Assembly: GCA_030536515.1 (NCBI GenBank)
Contig: JAUNPV010000009.1
Location: forward strand, 1-64,000
Direction of reading: 5' to 3'
From: Eubacteriales bacterium
GTDB taxonomy: Bacteria > Bacillota > Clostridia > Oscillospirales > Oscillospiraceae
DNA: 64,000 nucleotides
In this document: positions 50,830 through 59,136 of the stretch, piece after piece
Layout of the letters: each line of letters begins with the position of its first letter
Position numbering within the stretch: position 1 is the first letter of the stretch
The notes under the pieces: generated by a model
Seen by the model: only the letters and a program-made list of their open reading frames with translations
Databases searched by the model: none
What the model was told of the DNA's origin: nothing
Made by a program: the position numbers and the translations under genes

Positions 50830-51351
50830 TCAATCTGCGTATGTAACCAGCTGGTCAAGGGATTTGCGCTTTTTCTCCCGCTGGGTGTCCGCCGGGTAGC
50901 CCAGGGAAATCACCAGCCGCACTGCGCCCGCTGCGCCGGTGGCCCGGCGGATTTTTTCGTCGTCCAGCCAGCCCATGATGCAGCTGCCCAGACCCAGGTC
51001 CGCCGCCTGGGCGGTGAGGTAGGCGGCGGCAATGCCGATGTCGATGGAGCGGTAGTCGTTGCCCTTCAGCTTTGCCCCCACTGCGGCGGATTTGACATAG
51101 GGCATCTCCGACAGCACCAGCAGCACCGGAGCCTGGGCGGCGAATTTGTTCAGCCCCATGCCGGTCACGGCGGCGGCCACCGCCCTGGCAGTCTCCCCAC
51201 GGCAGACGGTGATGTGGTAGGGCTGGCCGTTGCAGGCCGAGGGGGCCAGCCGGGCCGCCTCCAGCACGGCTGCCAGCTTCTTATCCTCCACCGGCCGGGG
51301 GTCATAGCAGCGGCAGGACTGCCTCCGGTTTGCAAGCTCTGAAAATTCCAT
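50830..51351 (-). CDS. Nitroreductase family flavoprotein
   Basis: FMN-dependent oxidoreductase of 173 residues. NRRQSCRCYDPRPVEDKKL near residue 8 is the FMN-binding opening (SCRCYD in place of the usual SxRxYD), APSACNGQPYHI near 36 and GLGSCIMGW near 122 complete the site. YRSIDIGIAAAYLTAQAADL is the conserved central helix. The ATG at 51351 follows GGAGG. It is distinct in sequence from the nitroreductase at 37799. Substrate unknown. Confidence 0.92.
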   Translation of the reverse strand: MEFSELANRRQSCRCYDPRPVEDKKLAAVLEAARLAPSACNGQPYHITVCRGETARAVAAAVTGMGLNKFAAQAPVLLVLSEMPYVKSAAVGAKLKGNDYRSIDIGIAAAYLTAQAADLGLGSCIMGWLDDEKIRRATGAAGAVRLVISLGYPADTQREKKRKSLDQLVTYAD

Positions 51352-51400
51352 AGGAGCACCTCCGTTTTTTTCTCTATTGTACCAGAGGCCGCCGGGTCCG

Positions 51401-51619
51401 TCAACAGAGTCTGCTTGGAAAAATCCGCCGGATGGCAATGGCGGTAATCCGGGGCGGGCGGCTGCGGGACATGATGCCGCTGTAGAGAATGCTCACCAGG
51501 TCCCCGGGGAAAATGCACCGGCTGTTCCGGGCCAGAACCACCACCCGCTGCCCCGTCCGCCGGTCCCGCACCACCAGCCGCCCCGGTCCTGTCCGCTCCA
51601 CGGTTGCAATGAGAAACAT
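51401..51619 (-). CDS. Small basic protein, possible nucleic-acid-binding fold
   Basis: A 72-residue protein rich in Arg (MFLIATVERTGPGRLVVRDR at the start). The pattern of beta strands and the RTGQRVVVLA-NSRCIFPGD-LVSILYSGIM segments recall a small OB-type fold, but no named family is recognised. A good ribosome site (GGGAGGT) precedes the ATG at 51619. It lies 49 bases upstream of the nitroreductase on the same strand. Moderately confident that it is expressed. Confidence 0.6.
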   Translation of the reverse strand: MFLIATVERTGPGRLVVRDRRTGQRVVVLARNSRCIFPGDLVSILYSGIMSRSRPPRITAIAIRRIFPSRLC

Positions 51620-51710
51620 AACACATACCTCCCAAAACTGCTTTCGCCCCCATGCTATGCAGCGGCGGCGGGCCTTGGGAATCATTTTTCAAAAAAACTG
51701 AAAAAAGTGC

Positions 51711-51739
51711 TTGCATCTTCCGGAATTCTATGCTATAAT
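51711..51739 (+). promoter_or_regulatory. Promoter of tRNA-Tyr
   Basis: TTGCAT (51711-51716), 17 bases, TATAAT (51734-51739), 37 bases before the mature tRNA. Confidence 0.82.
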
Positions 51740-51776
51740 CATCACCGTTCCGACGCCAGCGTCGCCAACTGAATAA

Positions 51777-51861
51777 GGGGGAGTTCCCGAGTGGCCAAAG
51801 GGGACAGACTGTAAATCTGCTGCGTTTCGCTTCGATGGTTCGAATCCGTCCTCCCCCACCA
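51777..51861 (+). tRNA. tRNA-Tyr (anticodon GTA)
   Basis: Acceptor GGGGGAG pairs with CTCCCCC, followed by ACCA encoded in the DNA. The anticodon arm reads CAGACTGTAAATCTG with GTA in the loop, a long variable arm (CTGCGTTTCGCTTCGAT region) marks a class II tRNA, and the T-arm is GGTTCGAATCC. Tyrosine is the only bacterial class II tRNA with GTA. Confidence 0.96.
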
Positions 51862-51869
51862 ACAAAAAA

Positions 51870-51895
51870 GCACACCGCAAGGTGTGCTCTTTTTC
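51870..51895. terminator. Terminator after tRNA-Tyr
   Basis: GCACACC-GCAA-GGTGTGC followed by TCTTTTTC, preceded by an A-run, so it may work in both directions. Confidence 0.9.
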
Positions 51896-51896
51896 T

Positions 51897-51922
51897 TGGT
51901 GGGGGAGGACATAGGATTCGAA
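51897..51922 (-). repeat. Inverted copy of the 3' end of tRNA-Tyr
   Basis: On the minus strand it reads TTCGAATCC-TAT-GTCCTCCCCCACCA, which equals the T-loop-to-CCA part of the tRNA apart from three extra bases. It mirrors the real tRNA end across the terminator. The next 120 bases (to 52040) hold AAGGTGCC/GGCACCTT and GCTTTTC/GAAAAGC hairpins and no gene. Confidence 0.85.
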
Positions 51923-52040
51923 AGGCGGCTCTTAGCAAGGTGCCAGTGGCACCTTGCAACCGCCGTGGCTTTTCCGCAGAAAAGCGAATCCGAGTCCCCC
52001 CTGGGACTGGCCTTTTCCCTTGCTGTGGTGCGGCAGAGGG

Positions 52041-52502
52041 TCATTCTATTTTCAGTTCTAGCCTTCCGGTAAAATCCTCACCTTCAATCCCAATATAATT
52101 TCCACCGTCGGGAAGCGTCATCGTGGTGCTGAAAGTTCCGGTTGTTTCAATGAAAGGGACGGCTGCGTTATCTCCCGAAATCCAAAATACCTTTGCAGCG
52201 CCGCTGAAAACCTCCAATGTACAGGTAACGGATATCTCTTTCCCGGCTTCTCTTTTTATGGACGTTCCTCCGAATACATACTCCGTACCTGAAAAATGTT
52301 CATAGTCTGCTTTGTAGGTTCCTGTATAATCATCCATCCCGTTTTCTTTTTTCCCGTTCAGAGAGAATTTCCCGGTAAGCTCTACGGAACCGGCAGACTG
52401 AACAACATGATTGTAATAGTCAAGAATTTCATCCTTCGTACAGCCGGAAAGCAGGAAGCATCCAATTAAAATCAGCGATAAAAAGACAGATACTTTTTTC
52501 AT
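52041..52502 (-). CDS. Lipoprotein of the ABC/two-component cluster
   Basis: A 153-residue surface lipoprotein with lipobox LLSGC (Cys21) and a beta-rich mature part (VELTGKFSLNGKKENGMDDY, YEHFSGTEYVFGGTS, IGIEGEDFTGRLELKIE). No named family is recognised. Lantibiotic producers carry a LanI immunity lipoprotein next to the LanFEG transporter, and the position here is the same, so a protective role is suggested but unproven. It is the last gene of the cluster; base composition is more AT-rich than the region upstream of the tRNA. Confidence 0.8.
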   Translation of the reverse strand: MKKVSVFLSLILIGCFLLSGCTKDEILDYYNHVVQSAGSVELTGKFSLNGKKENGMDDYTGTYKADYEHFSGTEYVFGGTSIKREAGKEISVTCTLEVFSGAAKVFWISGDNAAVPFIETTGTFSTTMTLPDGGNYIGIEGEDFTGRLELKIE

Positions 52503-52508
52503 AGACGG

Positions 52509-53288
52509 TTACCATCCCTTCTTCGGTGCTGCCTTTTTAACCCTTTTTTTGATTTGCGTCGGCTCATGCTCTTTCATGCACAAAATCAGGGCGGCACAGA
52601 TGCACAGAACAACCGCAAGGCTGCAAGCACAGCTCAGAATATTCCAATTGACAGCCTCGTCGTAGCTGCGATAGCCAATCATGCCAAGGCTCGCCGTAAC
52701 CGGATACAGGTTCGCCAAGGTCATGCTTCCTGCGGCAAACATTCCGCCGTACCCATAAACAAATGCGGCAATCACGCCGATTAAAAAACCGCCCGCTGTC
52801 CGACAGGTAAGGATGATAATGGGCAGAACTGCAAGATACAAAAAGAAATTGACCCCCGTTATTTGCAGGATGGATTTTAAGGCGAAGAGGATTTGAAACC
52901 CCGGAAAGCCAACAAACAGCTCTGCAATGACCGTAAAGATGCCGCATATCAGACCAAGTATAATCGACAGCACACCGCATACAATCAGTTTTCCCGTAAG
53001 CAGTTTCTGAAAAGAAACAGGGATGGTCAGAATGTTTTTCAGCGTATCATCTGTCTGCTCCCGGGAAATCATGTATCCGGCAATTAGGCTGATACACATT
53101 GGAAAAATCATGGACATATTGTTTTTGATAACCTGCTCTGTCAGGTAGGCAAAATCCCATACGGAGCCGTCGTTGGCCATAGAGGTAAACAGGGTCAGAA
53201 GGACGGAAAGAAGCATCAGCGCAACACCGGCCCAAAGAATATGATACCGTTTCAGCTTGTAAAATTCTGTTTTTATAATCCGAAGCAT
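52509..53288 (-). CDS. ABC-2-type permease, lantibiotic-immunity-like (second)
   Basis: Membrane subunit of 259 residues with six segments, opening MLRIIKTEFYKLKRYHILW, the coupling-helix pattern of LanE/LanG, BcrB and CprB/C permeases. SREQTDDTLKNILTIPVSFQ near residue 75 is the conserved cytoplasmic element. The C-terminus is strongly basic. It starts two bases before the end-to-start junction with the other permease, and the two probably form the membrane heterodimer with the ATPase. Confidence 0.9.
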   Translation of the reverse strand: MLRIIKTEFYKLKRYHILWAGVALMLLSVLLTLFTSMANDGSVWDFAYLTEQVIKNNMSMIFPMCISLIAGYMISREQTDDTLKNILTIPVSFQKLLTGKLIVCGVLSIILGLICGIFTVIAELFVGFPGFQILFALKSILQITGVNFFLYLAVLPIIILTCRTAGGFLIGVIAAFVYGYGGMFAAGSMTLANLYPVTASLGMIGYRSYDEAVNWNILSCACSLAVVLCICAALILCMKEHEPTQIKKRVKKAAPKKGW

Positions 53289-53290
53289 GG

Positions 53291-54076
53291 CTATTCCCCC
53301 CGTTGCTTATATAATCTGTCAATCAGCCAAAATGAAACCAACGCCATAATCCCAAGAATCCGTGCAGTCTGAAAGGAGGAGGGAATCAGTCCGGCCATTT
53401 GGTCCAAGTCCAGGCTTATGCCATGTGCCGCCATATCTCCGGCGCTCCAAAACGTTGTCAGCGGCGTAGGCAGAAGCCACAATATTGTTTTCGGAAGTGC
53501 GTCAAATAAGGCCGTTGCGCTCATGTTGAGAACACTGTAAAAAACACACAGCAATATGGAAAAGATGTAGGTCCTGCTGAAAAACACAATCACCACAATC
53601 AACGGCAGGGTGCCCGCTGTGATAAATAGCCCTGTTTCAACAGCCAAAAGCAGCTTATACCCGATTCCATAGACCTCCAGTGAAACCAAGCCGCAGAGAA
53701 TCGTTGCAGCCGTGGACGCAACGCAGAAAACAATCCCAAAGATAAACAGCACAAGCAGTTTCGCAAGCACCATTTGCGTGCTGGTCACGGGGATTGTCCG
53801 CAGATTTTTGAACGTATCGTTATCCCGTTCCATAAAGAACAGCATTGCGGCCAAGACCCCAATCACACACGGAAGCAGAAACTGTATGCCATATCCCAGC
53901 ACCATGTTGAAAAGCCCGTCAAAGACATCTGCTTCATCGGTATACCGTGCCATGATTGCCGGGGTAGTCATTAAAAATGTCAATGGGACGGGAAACAGAA
54001 AGGCTGCCAAAATCACCAGGGGAATCAGCTTTTTGCGCTTCAATTTCAGAAATTCACAGGAAATCAGCTTAAGCAA
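53291..54076 (-). CDS. ABC-2-type permease, lantibiotic-immunity-like (first)
   Basis: Membrane subunit of 261 residues, homologous in plan to the next gene: MLKLISCEFLKLKRKKLIPL at the start and ERDNDTFKNLRTIPVTSTQM near residue 83. Six membrane segments. It overlaps the ATPase gene by 8 bases. In characterised relatives (NisFEG, BcrABC, CprABC) such pairs remove membrane-active peptides from the cell surface. Confidence 0.9.
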   Translation of the reverse strand: MLKLISCEFLKLKRKKLIPLVILAAFLFPVPLTFLMTTPAIMARYTDEADVFDGLFNMVLGYGIQFLLPCVIGVLAAMLFFMERDNDTFKNLRTIPVTSTQMVLAKLLVLFIFGIVFCVASTAATILCGLVSLEVYGIGYKLLLAVETGLFITAGTLPLIVVIVFFSRTYIFSILLCVFYSVLNMSATALFDALPKTILWLLPTPLTTFWSAGDMAAHGISLDLDQMAGLIPSSFQTARILGIMALVSFWLIDRLYKQRGE

Positions 54077-54992
54077 TTCCCTCGCCTCCCGTCACACGCT
54101 TGAAGTAATCCTCAAGGCTTTCCTCGCTTGTATAGGCCTGCGATACCTCCAGGCCGTTTTCAACAAAGGCGGTAACGATTTTTTGAGCAGGCAAATCAAG
54201 GTTGTGCAGATGCAGATTGTGGTCGTCCAGAATGGTAAACTGGTTTTCATGGAAGATACGCTCCAGGAGCCTTGCGGCCTGGGCCGTATCGGAAACGGTA
54301 AAGCGGATGTGCTTGCTGCTTTTTGCTTCCAGCTCGGCAAGGCTTTCCTCCTCCAGCAATACACCGTGGTCGATAATGCCGATATCGTCGGCCAGCAGGG
54401 CAATCTCCGACAGGATGTGGCTGGAAATCAGAATGGTCTTTCCCCGCTGGTCGCAGAGCTCCCGAATGAAGGAGCGGACCTCCGCAATGCCAATCGGGTC
54501 CAGTCCGTTAATCGGCTCGTCCAGAATCAGCAGCTCCGGGTCGTGCATGATGGCAAGTGCAATCGCCAATCGCTGCTTCATGCCAAGGGAATACTGGGAA
54601 AACAGCTTTTTGTCCTTGTAAGGCAAACCGACCAGGTCCAAAGCGTCCTTGATTGCGTGACGGTTCGGCACACCCCGCAGCGTGGCAAAAATCCCCAGAT
54701 TTTCCGTGGCAGTCAGATTCGGATAGAAGCCCGGGGACTCAATCAGACTGCCAATCCGGGGAAGCACCTTCCTTTCATTCCCCCGCAGGGGCTTTCCGAA
54801 CAGTTCAACCTCGCCGGAGGTTGGCTGGGCCAAGCCAAGCAGCATTTTCATGGTAGTGGTTTTTCCGGCTCCGTTTCGGCCAAGCAGACCGTATATCCGA
54901 CCCTTCTGCACATGGATATTCAGGTCTGCCACACTTTTCTGTGCGCCGTATTGCTTTGTGAGATTTTTTGTTTCGATGATGTAGTTGTTCAT
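54069..54992 (-). CDS. ABC transporter ATPase, lantibiotic-immunity type
   Basis: ATPase of 307 residues related to LanF, BcrA and CprA. Walker A GRNGAGKTTTMKMLLG near residue 40, the E-loop region typical of immunity transporters, signature YSLGMKQRLAIALA, Walker B LLILDEPINGLDPIGI, and a C-terminal extension of about 90 residues found in BcrA-like proteins (GLEVSQAYTSEESLEDYFKR). The ATG at 54992 follows AGGAGG. It lies 83 bases after the histidine kinase gene. Confidence 0.92.
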   Translation of the reverse strand: MNNYIIETKNLTKQYGAQKSVADLNIHVQKGRIYGLLGRNGAGKTTTMKMLLGLAQPTSGEVELFGKPLRGNERKVLPRIGSLIESPGFYPNLTATENLGIFATLRGVPNRHAIKDALDLVGLPYKDKKLFSQYSLGMKQRLAIALAIMHDPELLILDEPINGLDPIGIAEVRSFIRELCDQRGKTILISSHILSEIALLADDIGIIDHGVLLEEESLAELEAKSSKHIRFTVSDTAQAARLLERIFHENQFTILDDHNLHLHNLDLPAQKIVTAFVENGLEVSQAYTSEESLEDYFKRVTGGEGIA

Positions 54993-55075
54993 AGGGAAAC
55001 CTCCTTTTCTGAGGCCCATTGTACCATGGGAACCTTGCCAAAACCTTGCCGCAGTCTTGCTTTTTTCTTGCTTTT

Positions 55076-55999
55076 TTACAGGGTCCTGGGCAGCTCGACG
55101 GTGAAGGTGGTTTCTCTGCCGGGGATGCTGGCGGCGTGGATGGTGCCACGGTGGGCCTTAGTCAGCTGCTTTGCGATGGACAGGCCCAGGCCGTTGCCGA
55201 CGGCGGACCGGGCGCGGTCGCACTGGTACAGCCGCTCAAAAAGATAAGGCAGGTCCTCCGCCGGGATGCCCCGGCCGTTGTCCGTGAGGGTCAGGACCGC
55301 CCGCTGCCGGTCCTCCGCCAGCGTCAGCCGGATGCCGGTGGCGGCGCTGTGGACCAGCACGTTTTGGAGCAGATTGTTGAGAATTCGGGTGAAGGCGTTG
55401 CTATCCACCTGGGAAATCCAGGCGGTTTCTGGGATTTCAAATTCGTAGTCCACATGGCTGGCCTCCAGGGCGGGAACCCAGTCCGCCAGGATGCTGCGGG
55501 TCAGCTCGTTCAGGTCCACCGGCTCAAAGTGAAACACCTGCTCCCCGGCATCCAGCTTCACCCACTCGAACAGGGCGTTTACAAAGTCCTTCAGCCGGTG
55601 GGCCTTGTCGGCGGCCACCCGGAGGTATTCCTCCCTCTCCGCCCCGGTGACCAGCCCCTGCTGGATGGCCTCCAGATAGCCCACCAGGGAGGCCAGGGGG
55701 GTCTTGACATCGTGGGACAGGCTGGTCATCAGCCGCCGGTAGGACCGGTCCGCCTGCCGCTGCCGGATGAACCGGGCCTGGTCGGCCAGGGCGATTTCGT
55801 TGATGTCATAGCAGATGTGCCGGGTCAAATCGTCGGCCCGGGTGAGGACCCGGCGGTTGAGGTTCCCCGCCTTGATGTCGTCCAGCGCCGCCTGAATGTC
55901 AGACAGCTGCCGGCGGACCCGGCGGAGCCTGGCTGCCAGATACACGCACCCCAGCAGCGCCAGCAGCAGAGCCGCCAGCAGAAATCCGGTTCGCTCCAT
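55076..55999 (-). CDS. Sensor histidine kinase
   Basis: Kinase of 307 residues. One N-terminal membrane segment (about 6-24), no outer sensor domain, a short HAMP-like linker (DIKAGNLNRRV), the phosphorylated His in SLSHDVKTPLASLVGYLEA near residue 96, and an ATPase domain with N-box NNLLQNVLVHS and DNGRGIPAE/GLGLSIAK. Kinases lacking a sensor domain often read the state of a partner ABC transporter. The ATG at 55999 sits 7 bases from AGGGAGG; a GTG at 56005 overlaps the response-regulator stop. Confidence 0.92.
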   Translation of the reverse strand: MERTGFLLAALLLALLGCVYLAARLRRVRRQLSDIQAALDDIKAGNLNRRVLTRADDLTRHICYDINEIALADQARFIRQRQADRSYRRLMTSLSHDVKTPLASLVGYLEAIQQGLVTGAEREEYLRVAADKAHRLKDFVNALFEWVKLDAGEQVFHFEPVDLNELTRSILADWVPALEASHVDYEFEIPETAWISQVDSNAFTRILNNLLQNVLVHSAATGIRLTLAEDRQRAVLTLTDNGRGIPAEDLPYLFERLYQCDRARSAVGNGLGLSIAKQLTKAHRGTIHAASIPGRETTFTVELPRTL

Positions 56000-56001
56000 G
56001 C

Positions 56002-56703
56002 TCACGCCTCCCTGTTGAAGCGGTAGCCCACGCCCCGCACCGTCTGGATGTAAAAGGGCTGCTCCGGGTCCGGCTCGATTTTTTTGCGCAGCTTGCTGAT
56101 GAAGGACATGATGTTGCTGTCGTCAAAGGCGTAGTCGTCCTCCCACACCTGGGTGTAAATCTGCCGCTTGGTAAACACCCGCCCCTTGTTGGATGCCAGA
56201 AAGCAGAGAAGGTCGAATTCCTTGCCGGTCAGCTCCACCGGCCTGCCGTTGACGGCGGCGGACCGGCTGCCCCGGTCCAGGGTCATGCCGTGAAGCGTCA
56301 GAATTTCCGCCCCGGCTCCCGCCGCCGGGTTCAGGGTGGTATAGCGGCGGACCAGGGAGTTGACCCGGGCCATCAGCTCGTTGATGCTGAAGGGCTTGGT
56401 CAGATAGTCGTCCGCCCCCAGCCGCAGGCCGGTGACCTTGCTGTCCTCGCCGCTTTTGGCGGTGAGCATCAGCACCGGGACGTTGCTGAAGGTCCGCAGC
56501 TGCTGCAGCACCTGAAAGCCGTCCAAATCGGGCATCATCACGTCCAGAATCACCAGGCAGAGCCCGGCGCTGCCGGCCTGAGCCAGGCGAAGGCCCTGGG
56601 CGCCGCCGCTGGCGGTGAGGCCGGACAGGCCCTCGTGCTCCACGCATTTTTTCATCAGGGCGCACAGGGCGTCGTCGTCATCGATTATCAAAACCTGTTT
56701 CAT
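56002..56703 (-). CDS. OmpR/PhoB-type response regulator
   Basis: A 233-residue regulator. The receiver has the acidic pair in LIIDDDDALC, the phosphoacceptor Asp in VILDVMMPDLDG near residue 54 and Lys in LTKPFSINELMAR. The C-terminal winged helix is complete (VELTGKEFDLLCFLASNKGR, TVRGVGYRF). The ATG overlaps the previous kinase's stop as ATGA, linking it to the GHKL/LytTR pair upstream, and its own kinase follows directly. Likely target: the ABC genes downstream in the same cluster. Confidence 0.95.
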   Translation of the reverse strand: MKQVLIIDDDDALCALMKKCVEHEGLSGLTASGGAQGLRLAQAGSAGLCLVILDVMMPDLDGFQVLQQLRTFSNVPVLMLTAKSGEDSKVTGLRLGADDYLTKPFSINELMARVNSLVRRYTTLNPAAGAGAEILTLHGMTLDRGSRSAAVNGRPVELTGKEFDLLCFLASNKGRVFTKRQIYTQVWEDDYAFDDSNIMSFISKLRKKIEPDPEQPFYIQTVRGVGYRFNREA

Positions 56704-57983
56704 GTTGTCTCTCCTTTGTGCTCGCTTTGCTCCGGCAGCGGCAGGCAGACCAGCAGCTCGAAGCGGCCGTTTTTTTCTCCTGCCTCTAAGGTGCCGCCGT
56801 AGCGGGCGGCAATTTCCCGCATTCCCGGCAGGCCGAAGCCGTGGGCCTGCTTGCCGGGCTTGGTGGTGGCAAGGGACGGGTCCACGGGGCCGGACACCGG
56901 GTTTTCCACCCGGAGCATCAGCAGCCCCCGGGCGGCCAGGCAGCGGACTGTGACGGCTTTTTCCGCCGTGGCAGCAGCGGCCTCCAGCGCATTGTCCAGG
57001 GCGTTTCCCAGCAGGGCGGCCAGGTCCGTGTCGGCAATGGGCAGCTGCTCCGGCAGGTCCACGGAAAAATGCCCCGCCACGCCCCGGGCGGCCATGGCCT
57101 CGGCCTTGGCGGTGAGCACCACGTTGGCGGTCTCGTTCCGGCACAGGCGGCGGGTCCCCCGGAGAATGGGGGAGCCTGCCATCCGGTCCAGATAGGCCTG
57201 GGCCCGGGCGGTCTGTCCGGCATCCAGCAGACCCTGGACCGCCGTCAGGTGGTTGCGCAGGTCGTGGCGCAGCTGACGGACCTGGTCCTCCCGGTCCCGG
57301 AGGCCCTGGTAGTACAGCTCCCGCAGCCCGGCCAGCTGGCTTTTGCGCTCCATGGCCTGGTAGTCCGCCAGGGCGGCCACGGTGAACAGCAGCACCACCG
57401 AGGTCACCAGCACGAAGGGCAGCACCGCCAGCCCCGCCTGGCGCATGAGACGCTGGGCGACGGTGTAGTTCGGATAGTAGTAGCCCAGCACCACCGTGGA
57501 AAACAGGGCGCACAGGGGCATCATAGCCAGCCCCAGCACCAGCTTCCACAGCCGCCGGGGCAGGCTCACCCGGGCCTCCGGCAGCCGCCTGCGAAGCAGC
57601 AGCCACAGACCGCCGAACATCACCAGCCGCAGAAGGTGCGCGAAAAGCGCATGGTCCGGGGCCAGATAGGTGTCCACCAGGGCGCACACGGACATGGTCA
57701 GGCAGAAGAAAATCGCTGCCGCCGCCAGCCGCCCCACCCAGTCCCCCTGGGTACACAGCAGGCACAGCCAAAGAAACACCGGCAGGGTCAGCAGCAGATT
57801 GTTGTCCCCCACCCAGATGACCATGCCGCTGGTCACGCTGAACACCGCCGTCAGGGTAAAACGCCACAATCGCTTGGGCCGGACCTGGACAAAGCGGCCA
57901 AACAGCGCACGCAGGCACACCCCGTTGACCACCAGCGCCAGCAGCGAGGGGGCCAGATTCAAAAAATGAGAGAAAAACCACAT
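56700..57983 (-). CDS. GHKL-type sensor histidine kinase, AgrC-like
   Basis: Kinase of 427 residues. Six or seven N-terminal membrane segments (to about residue 205) replace a sensor domain, then a coiled coil and the phosphoacceptor motif RQLRHDLRNHLTAVQGLLDA near residue 238. The ATPase domain has LLGNALDNALEAA and HGFGLPGMREIA. This plan is that of AgrC/BlpH-type kinases, which usually detect peptides. It follows the LytTR regulator after three bases. Confidence 0.92.
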   Translation of the reverse strand: MWFFSHFLNLAPSLLALVVNGVCLRALFGRFVQVRPKRLWRFTLTAVFSVTSGMVIWVGDNNLLLTLPVFLWLCLLCTQGDWVGRLAAAAIFFCLTMSVCALVDTYLAPDHALFAHLLRLVMFGGLWLLLRRRLPEARVSLPRRLWKLVLGLAMMPLCALFSTVVLGYYYPNYTVAQRLMRQAGLAVLPFVLVTSVVLLFTVAALADYQAMERKSQLAGLRELYYQGLRDREDQVRQLRHDLRNHLTAVQGLLDAGQTARAQAYLDRMAGSPILRGTRRLCRNETANVVLTAKAEAMAARGVAGHFSVDLPEQLPIADTDLAALLGNALDNALEAAAATAEKAVTVRCLAARGLLMLRVENPVSGPVDPSLATTKPGKQAHGFGLPGMREIAARYGGTLEAGEKNGRFELLVCLPLPEQSEHKGETT

Positions 57984-57986
57984 GGC

Positions 57987-58694
57987 TCATTCCTCCAGCA
58001 GGCTGCGGGTCAGCTCCAGCAGGGCGGCGCTCTGGCAGGACCGGCTCATGGGCAGAACCTGCCCCGCCACTGTCACCTCGCTGCTCTCCACCCGCTCCAC
58101 CGCCGCCGCCCGGACCAGATACCGCTGGTGGATGCGGACAAATCCCGCCCCCAGCTCCCGGGCCACGTCGTCCAGCCTGCCGTAGAAGGTATAGGTCCGC
58201 TGGGCGGTGACGCACAGCACCTGCCTGCGGTCCGACTGGAAATACAGAATGCTCTGCTGGGGAATCCGGTACAGCGTCTCCCCGCTGCGGCACAGAAATA
58301 CCTTCTCCTCCCGGCACATGGCGGCCAGGCACCGGTCCAGCACCTCCTCCAGCTGCTGCTCCCGGGCGGGCTTCAGCAGATACCCCAGGGCCCCCACGGC
58401 GTAGCCGTCGAACACGTGCTCGGCGTGGCCGGTGAGAAAGACGATTTGCAGGCAGCTCTGGACCGCCCGGAGGCGGCGGGCGGTTTCCATGCCGTCCAGG
58501 TCTGCCATTTCCATGTCCAGAAACAGCAGGTCCACCTCCCCGGTGTGGGCCTGCATCCACCGCAGAAGCCCCTCGCCGGAGGAAAATTCGAAAATCCGCC
58601 CCTCCATCCGCCGCCGGTCCAGAATCCGCTCCAGCGCCCAGCGGACGGACAGCCGGGCATCGCTGACGTCGTCACAAATGCCAATGCGCAGCAT
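57987..58694 (-). CDS. LytTR-family response regulator
   Basis: A 235-residue AgrA/VirR-like regulator. The receiver carries GICDDVSDARLS and the phosphoacceptor in LLFLDMEMADLDG, with Lys in LLKPAREQQLEE. The LytTR DNA-binding domain begins near residue 130 (YRIPQQSILYFQSDRRQV; VRIHQRYLVRAAAVERV). It is the first gene of the cluster and is paired with the GHKL kinase. Such pairs usually respond to peptides and control bacteriocin or defence genes. Confidence 0.92.
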   Translation of the reverse strand: MLRIGICDDVSDARLSVRWALERILDRRRMEGRIFEFSSGEGLLRWMQAHTGEVDLLFLDMEMADLDGMETARRLRAVQSCLQIVFLTGHAEHVFDGYAVGALGYLLKPAREQQLEEVLDRCLAAMCREEKVFLCRSGETLYRIPQQSILYFQSDRRQVLCVTAQRTYTFYGRLDDVARELGAGFVRIHQRYLVRAAAVERVESSEVTVAGQVLPMSRSCQSAALLELTRSLLEE

Positions 58695-58759
58695 AAAACC
58701 GCCTCTTTCATCCTTCGTTTTGTGCTTATCGGCTTAACACGGCAAAAGCGAAACTCAAA

Positions 58760-58919
58760 GGCTTCTCCTTGAGGAGAAGCTGTCATAGACCCCGGCAGGG
58801 GGCTATGACTGATGAGGTGTTTTCCCGGTATGTATAAAAGAGACGCCGCAGTATATGCAGCGTGTACACACCTCATCCGTCACGGCTTCGCCGTGCCACC
58901 TTCTCCTCAAGGAGAAGGC
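58760..58919. repeat. Family-E (B-like) palindromic element between divergent operons
   Basis: GGCTTCTCCTTGAGGAGAAGC at the left, inverse CCTTCTCCTCAAGGAGAAGG at the right, CATAGACCC/GGGGCTATG-type and CACGGC/GCCGTG stems, and the boxes TGATGAGGTGTT and ACACCTCATCC. It stands in the 442-base gap (58695-59136) between the two-component cluster and the Bce-type pair; the rest holds TTGACAG segments but no confidently placed promoter. Confidence 0.8.
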
Positions 58920-59136
58920 TTTGCGGAGCAACTCGATAAGCACATTCGTTACTTATATTCTACCACACCGCCGCCCATTCGCCAAACGAAACTTTACATC
59001 AAAGCCGCCGTTTATGCCATGGGGAAAAAATAGTTTGCAGAACTTGACAGCTACCCTTCGAATTTTGACAGGGCCTCATGCAGCTGCCTTCCGGATGGGC
59101 TATACTTGCCCTATCCAAGAGAAAGGAGCATTGCTT

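Noticed and set aside
51897..51922. A second tRNA gene on the minus strand
   Set aside because: Only the T-loop-to-CCA part is present; no acceptor 5' strand, D-arm or anticodon arm can be found upstream.
56002..58560. A very long minus-strand open frame covering the two kinases and regulators
   Set aside because: Only its last 233 codons, from 56703, form a real protein (the OmpR-type regulator). The rest overlaps the GHKL kinase and LytTR genes in another frame and is Gly/Ala/Arg-rich noise.
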